From Basidiobolus meristosporus CBS 931.73 (lineage: Eukaryota; Basidiobolomycota; Basidiobolomycetes; Basidiobolales; Basidiobolaceae): a DNA stretch of 64,000 bases. Below, in pieces: positions 33,240 through 44,969 of this stretch (within the stretch, counting starts at the first letter, position 1; each line of letters begins with the position of its first letter). The notes below the pieces were generated by a model. The model ran no database searches. It had not been told where the DNA came from and saw only the letters and a list, made by a program, of their open reading frames with translations. The DNA is taken from contig MCFE01000183.1 of NCBI GenBank assembly GCA_002104905.1, positions 1 through 64,000 on the forward strand, in the 5' to 3' direction. The position numbers were made by a program, and so were the translations under genes.

Positions 33240-33990
33240 TGTAGCTACTAGGAAGCACTTATTCAGATTTTATCTTATTGTATTATCCCATAACTCTTTG
33301 CCCAAGTTAGCTGTATTATGATCAAATGATGCTATCCTAATTAGTTATCATCAATAGTTGTCCTAATTATCATTCAGCTTTGTGATCACCATTTATATCT
33401 GCTGTATACAAGTGCCTGTGACACATGACCTAGGTCTGTGTTACCATACCTGCTATTTTAATATTCTGTTGTACCTCTATGTTAAAAAGGTTTAACACTG
33501 CTGGTCTCTGATTGGTTGGCTGCTCTGTGCATCTTAGAACCTTCCAGGAAGTTCCAGAGCATTGTTAGCTTGTACTGATTTCATCCAGAACTCCACTGAT
33601 GCCTGGGGACCTCTAGGACCTTGTCATTAGTAATCACTTGTAATTGGCAAAAGTATGTAAGTGAAGTCTATCCATTATCAGTAGATCATCTTTTCTATCA
33701 GTAGTAATTCCCACTTATTGATTAGCAGTAGATCATTACCTATATCTCCAACAGGTACACCTCAAACCTGCCATGAGGTGACTTCTCCAAGTAGCACACA
33801 AGACACACAGAGGCCTTTGGAGACATTTCAGGCACAGAGGAGGCTGGAGAGGCAGGAACTTCTACCATAGTGATATAGTGATAGAGAGACCAGCAGTTTA
33901 GGCCCAGAGGTTATTGCACCCATCAGACACCTCATATACCTTAAGTGGTGTAGCTTCTCCTGGAAGTACCTCTACATCACCACACCACTG
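33240..33990 (+). repeat. Old, diverged L1070-type LTR
   Basis: Sequence order matches L1070 copy C: CTGATTGGTTGG, CTTAGAACCTTC, TTAGTAATCACTTG, AAGTATGTAAGTGAAG (the degenerate TATA region), GATTAG, GAGGTTATTGCACCCA, and a CACCACACCA end. It splits T6 between GTGCCATCATAG and ATATCAGTTAGCTGGC. The boundaries are approximate and I could not find a clean duplication. It is about 750 bp against 1070 bp in young copies, so it has internal deletions. Confidence 0.6.
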
Positions 33991-34416
33991 TAGGAATATC
34001 AGTTAGCTGGCAAGAAAGTATCGGTACAGTAGTGATTGATTAATGGTCAAATACAACTTTTATGGCAAAGCACCGGCTAGAGTCCTTGTTACACTTCCTA
34101 TGCTATCAGTGTGCTTCATGGCCAAGATACTTGTTGCAATAGTCATATGGTGTGTTTTTCTACTCTATGATGCTGAATCAAAATGGTCTTCACCATGGGG
34201 CAAGCTGTATGAATTACAACAATGTATTGCTATAATATCACTTTTTTGTTAATTCTCATGTGATTTTGAGACACTCTGATATTTGAGATATTGTACCTAT
34301 ATGTACATATGATATTATGGTGACCTACCAAAGTGAGCATTATAAGTAAAGCTGTGACATCACACATGCACATATATATAAAACTATTTCCCCTTTGCTT
34401 GGACCCACTTCCATAT

Positions 34417-35725
34417 AGATGCTGTCAAAGGATAAAGCAAAGTTGTTTGGTTCCCAACTACACCTCACTGTTGACAGGTGCAGAGCAAAGGTTGGACAAC
34501 ACCTTGCTTTGGCATTAAGTTCAACCAGCAGAGCAACATCCAAAAAAGTCCATGTTGATAATATACCCACTGAAGGTAATAATGCAAACTGTACAGGCTC
34601 TAAGTCAAGTGGGCAAATGAGAGTCTCTGCAGAGCTACAAGCAACCATAATGCTCAGGCCAATGAGGGTGTTGAAAATGCAATACCTTTGGCTGACAACC
34701 AACAAGAGGCCATCATAAAACACCACCACCCATCTTAGCCTTTATGTTGTCAGCTCTTACGAAAGGATGAATGAGGAAGTTGTGTGCAATGGCTAATAGG
34801 GGACTCAATGGTCCGGAGAGATCAGAAAGCAGTCTAGAAACAGAATGAGCAGTTAATATGTGTAGATCAACAAAAATCCCAGGTGGAGACAGCAGCATTT
34901 TTGCCTCAAAGAAGAAACTTAAGTAGCCTATGCCACTGCCAAGATATGTGCAATTTCCCAATATAACAGCAGAGGAGCATTTACAGTCTTTAGATCACAA
35001 CAACAGCACCTAAAGATAATCCTAGAGAAAAGCCTTTTGCAGCACAGGAGGGAGAGACTGTAGTGATTATATCCAAGCCTCAAAATCAAGACACATTGCC
35101 AATCTATGAAGCTCTGGAGTGCAATGATGAAGAGCAGGCCAATATTTCTGAGGCCTTCAAGAGCTTAGCATGGCATCACCTTAAAGCTGGCATGCCATGG
35201 GACTATGCAGAGCTCAAGGCAAAGCAGAATGCACTTGACATGCTCTATGACCACAATCCTGGACTCAAACAAGTATATATATTTTGGGCAAGCATTACTT
35301 TTCCAAGAAAGTATCTCAAGAATAGCAGAAGCTAGCAAAGGCAGAAGCCCAAGGGTGCCATGGACAAAAGCCAGCAGCTTTCTCAAGTGCTTGTTAAAAG
35401 CAGGGCCAAACACTCCAAACATGTAGCAAAGAAATGTCTGGCTGCTAGAACAGTATCAGCAAGGGACAAGCAGGCCAAAACAGATGCATCTGTGCAGCAC
35501 TCATCAACAAGAAAATGTAGCTCAAACAGTAAACTCTCAGTTACTTCAGCAGTGCAGAATTTGACAATGACAAAAATCTGCAGCTTTTTCAGAAGCCCAT
35601 CACAAGCAGGGCTGATGGCTCCAAACAAGCAGCAAAGTAATATCAGGTTACCAGGAGAATACTGGCAAGGACAAGAAGGTTACAATGGATGCACTAGTGC
35701 ATCATGTACTAAGAAGAAAACATAG
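34417..35725 (+). pseudogene. Accessory ORF of T6 (N-terminal half)
   Basis: Frame 34419-34718 has MLSKDKAKLFGSQLHLTVD, the same start as in T1. Frame 35063-35335 has the conserved block ECNDEEQANISEAFKSLAWH and FWASITFPRKYLKNS. Frame 35360-35725 carries the basic repeats (RDKQAKTDASVQHSS). Frames differ because of indels. It is useful as a diverged witness of which residues in this unknown protein are conserved. Confidence 0.65.
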
Positions 35726-35749
35726 TAAAATACAATAAGCACTTGGTGT

Positions 35750-36028
35750 CATCTATCAAACCAGTAGTATAAGTCATCAAATGAATCCATACATCCTTAT
35801 CAGACAGAAATAGATATATCAAGTAGGATCTAATTGGGTGATGATGTTGCAGTTAAATGAGTCATGGGCCACAACCCATGTTAGGAAATACAATTAGTCA
35901 GTTATATATCTGGGAAAATGTATATGAGGAGTTGATGGAAATTCAACAAAAATCAGTTCAAGTGTTAGTGAATACAATACTGGCTAAGCTCCCTATTTCT
36001 CTACAACTCTTATATCAGGACATGTAAA
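35750..36028 (+). repeat. Gypsy 5' LTR fragment of G3
   Basis: This is plus-oriented gypsy LTR lacking its first 90 bp or so. It runs from the ATCTATCAAACCAGTAG block to CTCTTATATCAGGACATGTAA, where the family end would be GACTTGTAACA. Confidence 0.75.
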
Positions 36029-36298
36029 AATATTTGCAGCAATAACAAGAAACCTCCCTCCTGAAGAAAGAAGAAGCCTCCCTCAAGATCTCAAAAAATT
36101 AAGAATGGAAGGATTCTATGCAGCAAATCCTGGCCCAACAGCAACTGTTATTCCAGATTCTCAGCCAGCAGCAACAAGGATTTATTACCATGGTCCAGAA
36201 CCAGCAAAGCCCTGTCAAGAGCAACTTTAGTGTGATGGTCTACATGTACCATGGTAGAGTCAATGAAAACCAGAGAACTTGGTACTTCCAGATTTATT
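36029..36298 (+). pseudogene. Gypsy G3 gag start
   Basis: Following the LTR come TTGCAGCAATAACAAG (degenerate primer-binding region), CTCAAGATCTC, then a gag start equivalent to MSDNQEW. The piece 36118-36303 reads MQQILAQQQLLFQILSQQQQ and continues to [17 protein letters not shown]. It is interrupted at 36299 by an LTR, and gag resumes at 41607 (AMKAKGIPP). Confidence 0.8.
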
Positions 36299-36651
36299 GT
36301 TAAAAGTCTTGGTGCAAGAGTTGTAGAGGAATAGGGTGTTTAGCTAGTGCTGTATTCACCAAAACTTCAACTGATTTATATTGAGGTTCCAGCAGCTGTT
36401 TATATACATTTTTGCCAGATGAACTGCCGACTAATTGTATTTGCTAATGTCAGCTGTGGCTGATTACTCATAGAGTGCATCATCATCACTCAATAAGATC
36501 CTACATAATATACCTATTCCTCGCTGATAAGGATCTGCTGATTCATCTGCTGACTAATGCTACTGATTTGATAAATAACACTGATAAACTGATAGGCTAA
36601 CCTTATTAATAATTGCTTTGGCTAAAAACTGATCTAGCTTAAGCATTCAAG

Positions 36652-37019
36652 TGTTACAAGTCTTGGTATAAGAGTTGTAGAGGAATAGGGAGTTTAGCTA
36701 GTATTGTATTCACTAAAACTTGAACTGATTTTTATTGAGGTTCCAGCAGCTCCTTATATACATTTTGCCAGATCAATTGCTGACTAATTGTATTTCCTAA
36801 TGTAGGTTGTGGCTGATGACTCATTTGATTGCATCATCATCACCCAAAAAGATCCTACTTAATATATCTATTTCTGTCTGATAAGGATCTGCTGATTCAT
36901 TTGCTGACTAATGCTACTGACTTCATAGATAATACTGATATACTGATAACCTAAACATATACTAATTGATTTGACTAAAAACTGGTCTAACTTAAACATT
37001 CAAGCGGCAGATCATAACA
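36652..37019 (-). repeat. Gypsy 3' LTR of G2
   Basis: TGTTACAAGTC...GGCAGATCATAACA, adjoining the minus-strand purine tract AGGGGAGAA (37020-37028). The minus strand carries AATAAAAATCAG near 36728 and TGTATATAAGGAGC near 36752, the polyadenylation and TATA candidates. Confidence 0.92.
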
Positions 37020-38971
37020 TTCTCCCCTACTACAGTTGAGAGGGTTCTCCTGAATCTCTTTTCTTGTGATACCAGTATCTTGATGGTTCAGTATTATCAG
37101 CAAGTCTTGCAAGCTTGAGTCTGTCCCTATGAACTGAGTCTTCCCAGATATTGCCTTGTTTGTCCACCAGTTGGTAAGTTGCAAATGGACATTCTCTGAT
37201 GATCCTGAATGGTCCTGTCCATTGTGGCTCAAACTTCTTCCAAGTGTTGTTTCTTAGCAATACAAAGTTCCCAACTGTCAATGCTTCTGGTGCTGTAGTC
37301 TTATCAAATCTCTGCTTCATCTTTTCTGCACTTTGAGATACTTTGGGCTGTGCCTCTTGACGTCTTTGTTCCAGTTGCTGGTGTCTACTTGGCTGACTAA
37401 GTTCATCTTCTAAGGCGTCTGTAAGCTTGGGTTGTGTGAGATCTCCTGGAATCCTAGGTTCACATCCATAAACTAAGTAAATTCATGATTGCTGGGTGGT
37501 GTTGTGTACTCTGACTCTGCATGCAAAGAGTGCTTGGTCTATATACTCATCCCATCTACTGACAACTCCATTTGCATACTTGGTCAGCATTGTTCCAAAT
37601 AATCCATTAAACCGCTCAGTGACTCCATTAGTTCTGGGGTGATATGCCGAGGTTTTCAAGTGTCTGATCTGCTGCATTTCCAGGTAAGCCTCTAATGTCT
37701 TTGCCATAAAGTTTGCACCTCTATTGGATAAGATCTCCACAGGGCATCCAAACTTCATCAGGATCTCATGGTAAATGAAACTTGCAACTTCTTGTTCACT
37801 GGCTATTGGTACAGCTTTAGCAACTGGCTATTTAGTGGCATGGTCAATTGCTACTAGGATCCAACGGTTGCATTTCCTGGTAGTTGGCAGTCTTCCTGTA
37901 AAGTCAATTCCCCATCTTTCAAATGGTCTTACAGGCTCCAAAGGGAAGAGTTCGGCAATTCTTTGTGGCTGGCCTTGATTGATTTGGCAGTTTGGGCATG
38001 TTTTCACTAGCTTCTCAATATCTTGTTTCATTCTGGGCCACCATGCTCTGGCTTTCACAAGGCTATAGGTTCCTTCAATCCCAAGATGTCCATATCCATT
38101 GTGTAGCTTATGTATAAAATCCAGGCAAGCAACATATGGACAATAGGCAATAGGGCTTCCATCAACAATTTGGTAGTGTTTCATCCTGTACAACAAATTT
38201 GCTGGCTTCATCACGGATTATCTTCTTGATATCTTCATCCATCTTATTAGGAATGGCTTGGTCCTCCAAGTACTTTGGTAATAGGCTAGGCCAATCTGAT
38301 TCATGCACCAAGTTGGGTTGTGCAACTTGATCTAATCTTGATAAGGCATCAGCAACCGTGTTGTTTTTTCCAGGGCAGTAGGCAATCTCCAGGTCAAATT
38401 GCTGAATGTATTCACTCCATCTTGTCATTCTTCTAGAGAGTACCTTCTGAGTAAATATATACTTGAGGGAGGCATGATCAGTCTTCACAGTGCATTTGAC
38501 TCCTTCAATATAGCATCTCCATGTCTTCAAACAGTGTATTATAGCAAGCATCTCCTTCTCATGGACCAGATAGTTTTGTTCCGCTGAGTTCAGTTTCTTG
38601 GATTCAAAGGCAACAGGGTAGTCCTTTCCCTTGTGTTCTTGGCTCAGCACTCCACCAATTGCATAATCTGAAGCATCTGTGCACAGAGTGAACTCTTTTC
38701 TGAAGTCTGGTATTCTTAGGCTTGGCAGCTTAGCAAGTTCATTCTTGAGCATCTGGAAGGCAGTCTCACAAGCTATGTCCCACTTGTAGGTATTGTCTTT
38801 CTTGAGGATATCAGTTAAAGGGGCTGCAATACTTGCAAATGACTTGACAAATCTTCGATAATAGGAAACCATTCCAAGGAAGGATCTGAGTTCTGATATG
38901 CTATGGGGCTGCTTCAAATTCTTGATAACTTCAACCTTCTTAGGGTCTAAGGTCACTCCTGTGCTAGTCAC
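37020..38971 (-). pseudogene. Gypsy RNase H and integrase of G2
   Basis: Frame 38971-38162 is open for 269 codons (TLDPKKVEVIKNLKQPHS, FLGMVSYYRRFVKSF, RNase H CTDASDYAIGGVLSQ, KTDHASLKYIFTQK, NNTVADALSRL). A frameshift near 38190 leads to 38214-37828 with the integrase zinc domain HLGIEGTYSLVKARAWWPRM...CPNCQ and WGIDFTGRLP. A stop near 37828 precedes 37758-37483 (SNRGANFMA with N for the usual D, then YHPRTNGVTERFNGL). After another break, 37320-37030 holds the C-terminal VGNFVLLRNNTWKKF and DRLKLARL. Few lesions, but integrase would be truncated. Confidence 0.93.
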
Positions 38972-38977
38972 TATGTG

Positions 38978-41161
38978 TCACAGGTATTCAACATGTCCCT
39001 TGAAGAATTCACACTTGGCTAGCTTGCCATATAGCTTGTTCTCTCTTAGTTTCTTCAAGACCTTTTCAATGTGCACTACATGATCCTCTTCTGTCTTGCT
39101 GTATATCAATATGTCATCCAGGTACATTATCACAAACTTGTCCAAGTACTCCTGAAAGACAGTCTGCATCAGCATCATGAATGTTGCAGGGGCATTAGTG
39201 AGGCCAAAACTCATGACTAAGTACTCGTAATGTCCATATCTGGTCCTAAATGCTGTCTTAGGAATATCTTCTGGTTTCACCCTAATTTGGTTGTATCCTG
39301 ACATGAGGTCAATCTTGCTGAAAATAGTGGCTCCATTAAGTTGGTCCAAAAGCTCATCAATCCAAGGTATGGGGTACTTATTCTTGACGGTAACTGAGTT
39401 CAGGGCTCTGTAGTCAATGCACATCCTAAGTGTTCCATCCTTCTTTTTCACAAAAAGCACTGGTGCTCCCCAGGGTGACTTGCTGGGCCTGATGTATCCT
39501 TGCTCCAATAGCTGAGCAATTTGTCTCTTCATTTCCTCCAATTCCAATGGACTCATTCTGTAAGGTGTCTTGCTCACTGGAGCGCTATCTCCTGTGTCAA
39601 TGGCATGATCCACATCTCTGACTGGTGGTAGGCTTACAAGCTCATCTGGAAACATGTCTGAATATTTCTTCAAGAGAGTCTGGACCTGCTGGGGTGCGGG
39701 GGTAGAGGAATCCTCCTGTAATACTGCCATGAGGAACATCTGGGTACCTTTTCTAAGTGCTCTACAGAACTGGGTCTTGCTAAGTTCACTTGTCTTACAC
39801 ACACTGGAATTGACCAAGTTGAAATCCGGCCTGGCAGGTAATAGCTCATAGGTCTTGTTGTCTTCTTGGATCTGAGTAGCATGGGTTCTCCAGTTGATTG
39901 ATGGATTACAACAAAATAGCCAGGTTTTCCCAAGTACAAGGTCAAACTTGCAGTTCCCAAATATATAAGCCTGTAGGTCTTCTTCATAGTCATTGATCTT
40001 CATTCTTACTGGCTGGGTAATACGGTTGATTATGTGGGAGTTCCCATCAGCTGTGGAGACTGAAGTTGATTTGGTAGGTTCCAAGTTGATTCCAGCTTTC
40101 AATGCAAATTGCTCTGACATGTACTCATGCGATGCTCCTGAGTCAATCATGATCTTGGCAGGTACTCCATTGATTACTCCATTCACGTACAATAACTTCC
40201 CTGAGTTTGCGGTCATTTGGGACAAGTACTCTTCTGTCATATGGAAGGTGAGTTCCAAGTCTTCTTCAAGCTCATCTTCCACATTACTGTGTTCATGGGA
40301 CTCAATATGGTTGAAGGTTCTTGTTGGCTGGTGTCCAATTCTTCTCTGAGGGCAGTACTTTGCAATATGTCCTTGCTGGTGGCAATTGAAGCAAAGTCCT
40401 TTCTTCTTACATTCTTCTGAGGTAGGATTCTTCTGCATAGCATCTATTTCCATTGGTACTGCTTCCGATTGTCTTCTTTCATAATGATTGTAGCCTTTCC
40501 AATTAGTCACTGTAGGCTTCCCAACTCCAAACATAGCTGAGTCATAGTCAATGGCAATCTTGATGGCTTCTTCAATAGTCTGAGGTCTTTGGTAATTCAC
40601 TTCCTTGCAAGTTCTTTCTTTCAACCCATCAATAAAGTATTCAACTTGATCCAAGGGGTCCATTCTTTCAATTTGTCCAAGTAGATATCTGTACTCATAG
40701 ATGTATTCTTGCACCATTCCTTTCTGTCTGAGTGTCTTTAACTTCCTTCTTAGTAGTGTCTGCTGGTGTGGAGGTTCAAAAGCATCCTGAATTTCCAACA
40801 CAAACTCATCCCAGGTAGAGATTGTAGAGCATCCCATCATAGTGGCCAACCTGATCTTGTTGTGGTACCACTGTAAAGCTGCATCTGCCAGGTGAGAAGC
40901 CGCATAATGCAACTTGCTTTCTGGAGCAATTCCTTTAGCTTTAAAAGCTTCTTCAATCTGAAAGAGCCAAGTTCCCAGGTTTTCATTGACTCTGCCATGG
41001 TACCGGTTGACCTTCACACTAAAGTTGCTCTTGACAGGGCTTTGCTAGCTCTGAGCCATGGTAGTCACTCCTTGTTGCTGTTGGCTGAGAATCTGGAGTA
41101 ACTGTTGCTGTTGGGCCAGGATTTGCTGCATGGCATTCTTCCATTCTTGATTGTCTGACAT
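38978..41161 (-). pseudogene. Gypsy gag-protease-RT of G2
   Basis: Gag begins at 41161 (MSDNQEWKNAMQQILAQQQQ), meets one stop near 41047, and then 679 codons are open from 41017 to 38978. Along that frame: capsid region 1-165 ([16 protein letters not shown]), zinc knuckle 209-222 ([14 protein letters not shown]), protease IDSGAS at 291-296, RT from about 500, motif [12 protein letters not shown] at 568, and YLDDILIYS at 632. A TGA interrupts EYLGHIVT at the end (glycine codon in relatives), after which the frame continues. Gag and Pol form one frame, as in many fungal Ty3 elements. Confidence 0.95.
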
Positions 41162-41219
41162 CTTGAGGGTGGTTTCTTCTTTCTTCAGGAGGGAGGTTTC
41201 TGGTTATTGCTGCTACCAA

Positions 41220-41587
41220 TGTTACAAGTCTTGGTATAAGAGTTGTAGAGGAATAGGGAGTTTAGCTAGTATTGTATTCACTAAAACTTGAACTGATTTT
41301 TATTGAGGTTCCAGCAGCTCCTTATATACATTTTGCCAGATCAATTGCTGACTAATTGTATTTCCTAATGTAGGTTGTGGCTGATGACTCATTTGATTGC
41401 ATCATCATCACCCAATAAGATCCTACTTAATATATCTATTTCTGTCTGATAAGGATCTGCTGATTCATTTGCTGACTAATGCTACTGATTTCATAGATAA
41501 TACTGATATACTGATAACCTAAACATATACTAATTGATTTGACTAAAAACTGGTCTAACTTAAACATTCAAGCGGCAGATCATAACA
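41220..41587 (-). repeat. Gypsy 5' LTR of G2
   Basis: Same sequence and length as the 36652-37019 LTR. On the minus strand the LTR end is followed by TTGGTAGCAGCAATAACC, the likely primer-binding site. Confidence 0.92.
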
Positions 41588-41606
41588 CAAGCAGTAACTC
41601 ATAACA

Positions 41607-43835
41607 TAAGCAGCCATGAAGGCTAAAGGAATTCCTCCATAAAGCAAGTTAGAAAATAGGTCTACTTGGACGAATAGAAAGAATATACCTCCTGGATCAA
41701 GTTGAATACCTTATTGATGGATTCAAATAACAGAACTTCTGAGTAAGTGAATTATCAACAACCTTGGCCAATTGAAGAAGCCATCCAGATTGCCATTGAC
41801 TATGATTCAGCCATGTTTGTAGTTGGGAAGCCCACAATGACTAATTGGAAAAGCTAAAATCACTATGAAAGAAGACAATCAGAAGCAGTACCAGTGAAAA
41901 TAGATGCTATGCTGAAGAATCCCACCTCAGAAGAATGTAAGGAGAGGACTTAGCGTTAATTGTCACCAGCCAAGACATGTTACAAAGAACTGCCCTCAGA
42001 AAAGTAATGGATACCAGTTAACAAGAACCTTCATCCATCTTGAAGCCCTTGTGCATAGCAACATGGTGGATGAACTTAAAGAAGTCTGCAAACTTGCCTT
42101 CCATATCACAAATGAATACCTATCCAAAATAATCTCAAACTCCGCAAAGTATTATACTCAATAGGGTAATCAATGCAGTACCTGCCAAGATTATGATTGA
42201 CTCAGGAGCATCAAATGAATACATATCAGAGCAATTTGCATTGATAGCTAGAATCAACTTAGAACCCACCAAATCAACTTGGGTCTTATCAGCTGATGAG
42301 AACTCTCACGTAATTAATGCTGAAATATTAGACTATTTGGTATCATTCTGCAGCTAAACATTTACTTAACAACTCTGGACTAGTCTTGGTCACTGTGGGA
42401 CTAACTTACAACTCTAACTTTGCCACTTTCTTCAGATCTATGATCATGTGATTATTCCCCTACAGTCAGGATCAAATAAGCACTAATACTAACTATTATA
42501 TACTAACCCTGAAACTGTTACTGAATGCTCCTGAATATTGAGAAACCCTCCTTACTTAGTGTTACAGCTCTACTACTTCTACAAAGGTATGAATACTGAG
42601 CTTCATTATTAATAAGCAACAGTTCAACTATTATCACTATTTCTTGATAGGTTCCTTATATCCAAATCACTTCTTAAATTGCAGCAATTAACCATCTTGC
42701 TCAGCCAGATAGAATGAAAATTAATGACTCTGGAGAAGATGTACAGGTCTAAGTATTTAGGGATTGCAAGATTGACCTTTTACTTGCAATAACCTTGCTA
42801 TTTTGTTGTAATCCATCAATCAACTGGAGAATGCATGCTACTCAGATCTAGAAGGACAACAAGACCTATGAGCTTTTGCCTGCCAGACTGGATTTCAGCT
42901 TGGTCTATTCCAGTGTGTGTGAAATAAGTGAACTTAGCAAGCCACCACTTTACAGAACACTTAGAAAAGGTACCCAGTTGTTCCTCATGACAGTTTTACA
43001 GGAGGATTCCTGTACCTCTGCACCCCAGAAGGTCCAGACTCTTTTGAAGAAATACTTAGGTGTGTTTGCTGATGAACTTGAAAGCCTACCACTAGTCAGA
43101 GATGTGGATCATGGTATTAGCACAGGAGATAGCCTTCCAGTGAGTAAGACACCGTATGAAATGAGTCCATTATAGTCAGAAGATATGAAGAGACAAACAG
43201 ATCAGTTATTGAGGCAAAGATATATTAGACCCAGCAAGTCATCTTGGGGAGCACCAGTACTTTTTGTGGAAAAGAAGGATGGAACACTCAAGATGTGCAT
43301 TGACTCCAGAGAACTCAACTCATTTACCATGGAGAATATATAGCCATTCCTTGGATTTATGACTTTTGGACCAACTCAATGCAGCCATTATACTCAGCAA
43401 GATTGGCCTCATGTCTAGATACAACCAGATTAGGGTGAAACCAGAGCACATCCCTAAGACAGCTTTCAGGACCACATATGTACTTTACAAGTACTTAGTC
43501 ATGAGTTTTGGCCTTACCAATGCCCCTGCAAGACTCATGACCTTAATGAAAACAGTGCCCCAGGAGTACTTACACAAGTTTGTAGGAATTTACCTAGCCA
43601 ACACATTAATATATAGCAAGACAGAGAAGGGACACTTAGTTGACATTTAAAAGATCTTGAAGAAGCCTAGAGAGTACAAGCTGTATAGCAAGGCTGCAAA
43701 GTGTGAATTTTGAAAGGAGCAGGTTGAATACCTGGGACATAGAGCAACTAGCACAGGAATAACCTTGGACCACAAAAGGGTTTAAGTAATCAAGAATCTG
43801 AAGCAGCTGCATAGCCTATCAGAGCAGCTCAGTAT
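41607..43835 (+). pseudogene. Gypsy G3 gag-protease-RT, heavily decayed
   Basis: The plus strand continues G3 gag ([31 protein letters not shown]). It has a degenerate zinc knuckle near 41955, protease [16 protein letters not shown] near 42195, a small LTR insertion at 42318-42686, then the linker frame 42876-43175 (LTGDSLP-type block before the RT). The RT part 43366-43650 has KIGLMSRYNQI (motif A Asp replaced by Gly), [10 protein letters not shown], and YLANTLIYS in place of YLDD. It stops near 43835. G3 is clearly the oldest gypsy copy here. Confidence 0.88.
42318..42686 (+). repeat. 369-bp solo LTR with 5-bp duplication, copy 1
   Basis: TGCTGAAATATTAGAC...TTAAATTGCAGCA, flanked by ATTAA (42313-42317 and 42687-42691). 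Excision restores G3 protease-region sequence (GTAATTAACC). GGTATGAATACTGAGC near 42583 and TTATTAATAAGC near 42609 resemble TATA and polyadenylation signals. A second copy is at 44970-45338. The internal region of this family is not in the window. Confidence 0.85.
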
Positions 43836-44419
43836 TTGTTGGCCTGTGCACCTGATGTTCTTTTCAACTGTTGGTGTCTACTAGCCTGACTGAACTCATC
43901 CTCCAAGTTGTTAGTGAGTTTTGGCCGTGATAGATCTCCTGCTATCCTTGTTTCACTTCCATATACCAAGGAAAATGGAAATTGTTTGGATGTATTGTGT
44001 GCTCTTACACAGTGCACAAATAGTGCTTAGTCTTTATACTTGTCCCATCTGCTGACAGCACCACACACTCTGGCTGTGAAAAGGCTACACATTCCTTCAA
44101 TTCTAAGAAGTTCATATCTGTAGTATGTTTCTGGGTTCTGTACTCTACCAATTGCATAATCTTGCAAATCTGTAAAGAGAGTTAGCACTTGTCTGAAGTC
44201 AGGTATTCTATGCATGAAGTGTCAATGATGAGCCTTCATACAGACATTTGCACACTACTCCTTAATCTAGCAGAATTGGAAACCTCAGTGAGTCAACAGA
44301 GATGGAAGATTCTGAGTTGATAGCTATGGCATAGGTCTACATCAAGATGCCAGCAGATGTATGTAAGCAGATAGGTAACAAGACAAGTACTGAGATCAAG
44401 AATGAGTTTGCAGTGCAGG
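43836..44419 (-). pseudogene. Shuffled gypsy pol pieces
   Basis: Minus 44017-43829 reads VYGSETRIAGDLSRPKLTNN, the integrase C-terminal region. Minus 44215-44027 joins three distant pol pieces in one short frame: RNase H (IPDFRQVLTLFTD), integrase zinc domain (EGMCSLFTARV) and integrase core end (AVSRWDKYKD). These deletions imply repeated internal recombination. Bases 44220-44419 show only faint similarity that I cannot assign. Confidence 0.7.
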
Positions 44420-44787
44420 TGTTACAAGTCTTAGTATAAGAGTTGTAGAGGAATAGGGGGTTTAGCTAGTATTGCATTCACTAAAACTTGAACTGCTCTT
44501 TATTGAGAGTCTAGCAGCTCCTTATATAAATTTTGCCAAATCAATTGCTGACTAATTGTATTTCCTAATGTAGGCTGTAGCTGATAACTCATTTGATTGC
44601 GTCATCATCACCCAAAAAGATCCTACCTAATATATCTATTTCTGTCTGATAAGGATCTGCTGATTCATTTGCTGACTAGTGCTACTAATTGATAGATAAT
44701 ACTGATATACTGATAACCTAAGCATTTAACTAATTGATTTGACTAAAAACTGATCTAACTTCAACATTCAAGCAGCATATGATAACA
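44420..44787 (-). repeat. Gypsy LTR, 368 bp, 5' LTR of the shuffled copy or solo
   Basis: The plus strand reads TGTTACAAGTCTTAGTATAAG...GCAGCATATGATAACA. Full family length. No exact duplication at its sides was found, which fits a rearranged element more than a clean solo insertion. Confidence 0.85.
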
Positions 44788-44969
44788 AGGGGATATAATG
44801 ATGAAGCCATGCCAAACAATTTCATATGCAATTTGCATAATATGGGCTGGACACATCTGTTTGTGCCTCAGCTTTTGGAACCAAACAAATTTGAATGAGT
44901 TTTGCCTCAAATGACTAATGTATTATAAGATATATCAGAAGGGCTTAGTGGCTTCTAAAAGCAAAATAC
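44788..44969. other. Short stretch without an assignable feature
   Basis: The plus strand has a brief frame, SHAKQFHMQFA-like in one reading, but no repeat match inside the window and no domain. Together with 45339-45454 it may be the pre-existing target DNA of the small LTR at 44970. Confidence 0.3.

Larger units (their letters stand above)
32816..35748 (+). mobile_element. T-element fragment T6, interrupted by an old LTR
   Basis: This fragment matches T1 from about 23575 to 25480 in the same orientation, including the end of the zinc-finger exon (minus), the spacer, and the first half of the accessory ORF. Both element ends are missing: the left side is cut at copia C4 and the right side at a gypsy LTR. 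It is far more diverged than T1 or T2. An L1070-related LTR sits in it at about 33240-33990. Confidence 0.75.
36652..41587 (-). mobile_element. Ty3/gypsy element G2, full length
   Basis: The 4936-bp minus-strand element has two 368-bp LTRs (36652-37019 and 41220-41587) and a CAAG duplication (36648-36651 and 41588-41591). By eye the two LTRs agree almost throughout, so insertion was fairly recent. Internal sequence encodes gag-protease-RT-RNase H-integrase in the Ty3/gypsy order, with only a handful of lesions. This is the best candidate in the window for having been active lately. Confidence 0.95.
36299..41606 (-). repeat. Gypsy solo LTR in G3 gag, split by G2
   Basis: The minus-oriented LTR 36299-36651 begins TGTTAAAAGTCTTGG. 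Its last 19 bp (CAAGCAGTAACTCATAACA) lie at 41588-41606, beyond G2. Sequences outside both parts join in G3 gag (QI | EEAFKAKG-type continuation). It is more diverged than the G2 LTRs, which confirms it is older. Confidence 0.85.
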
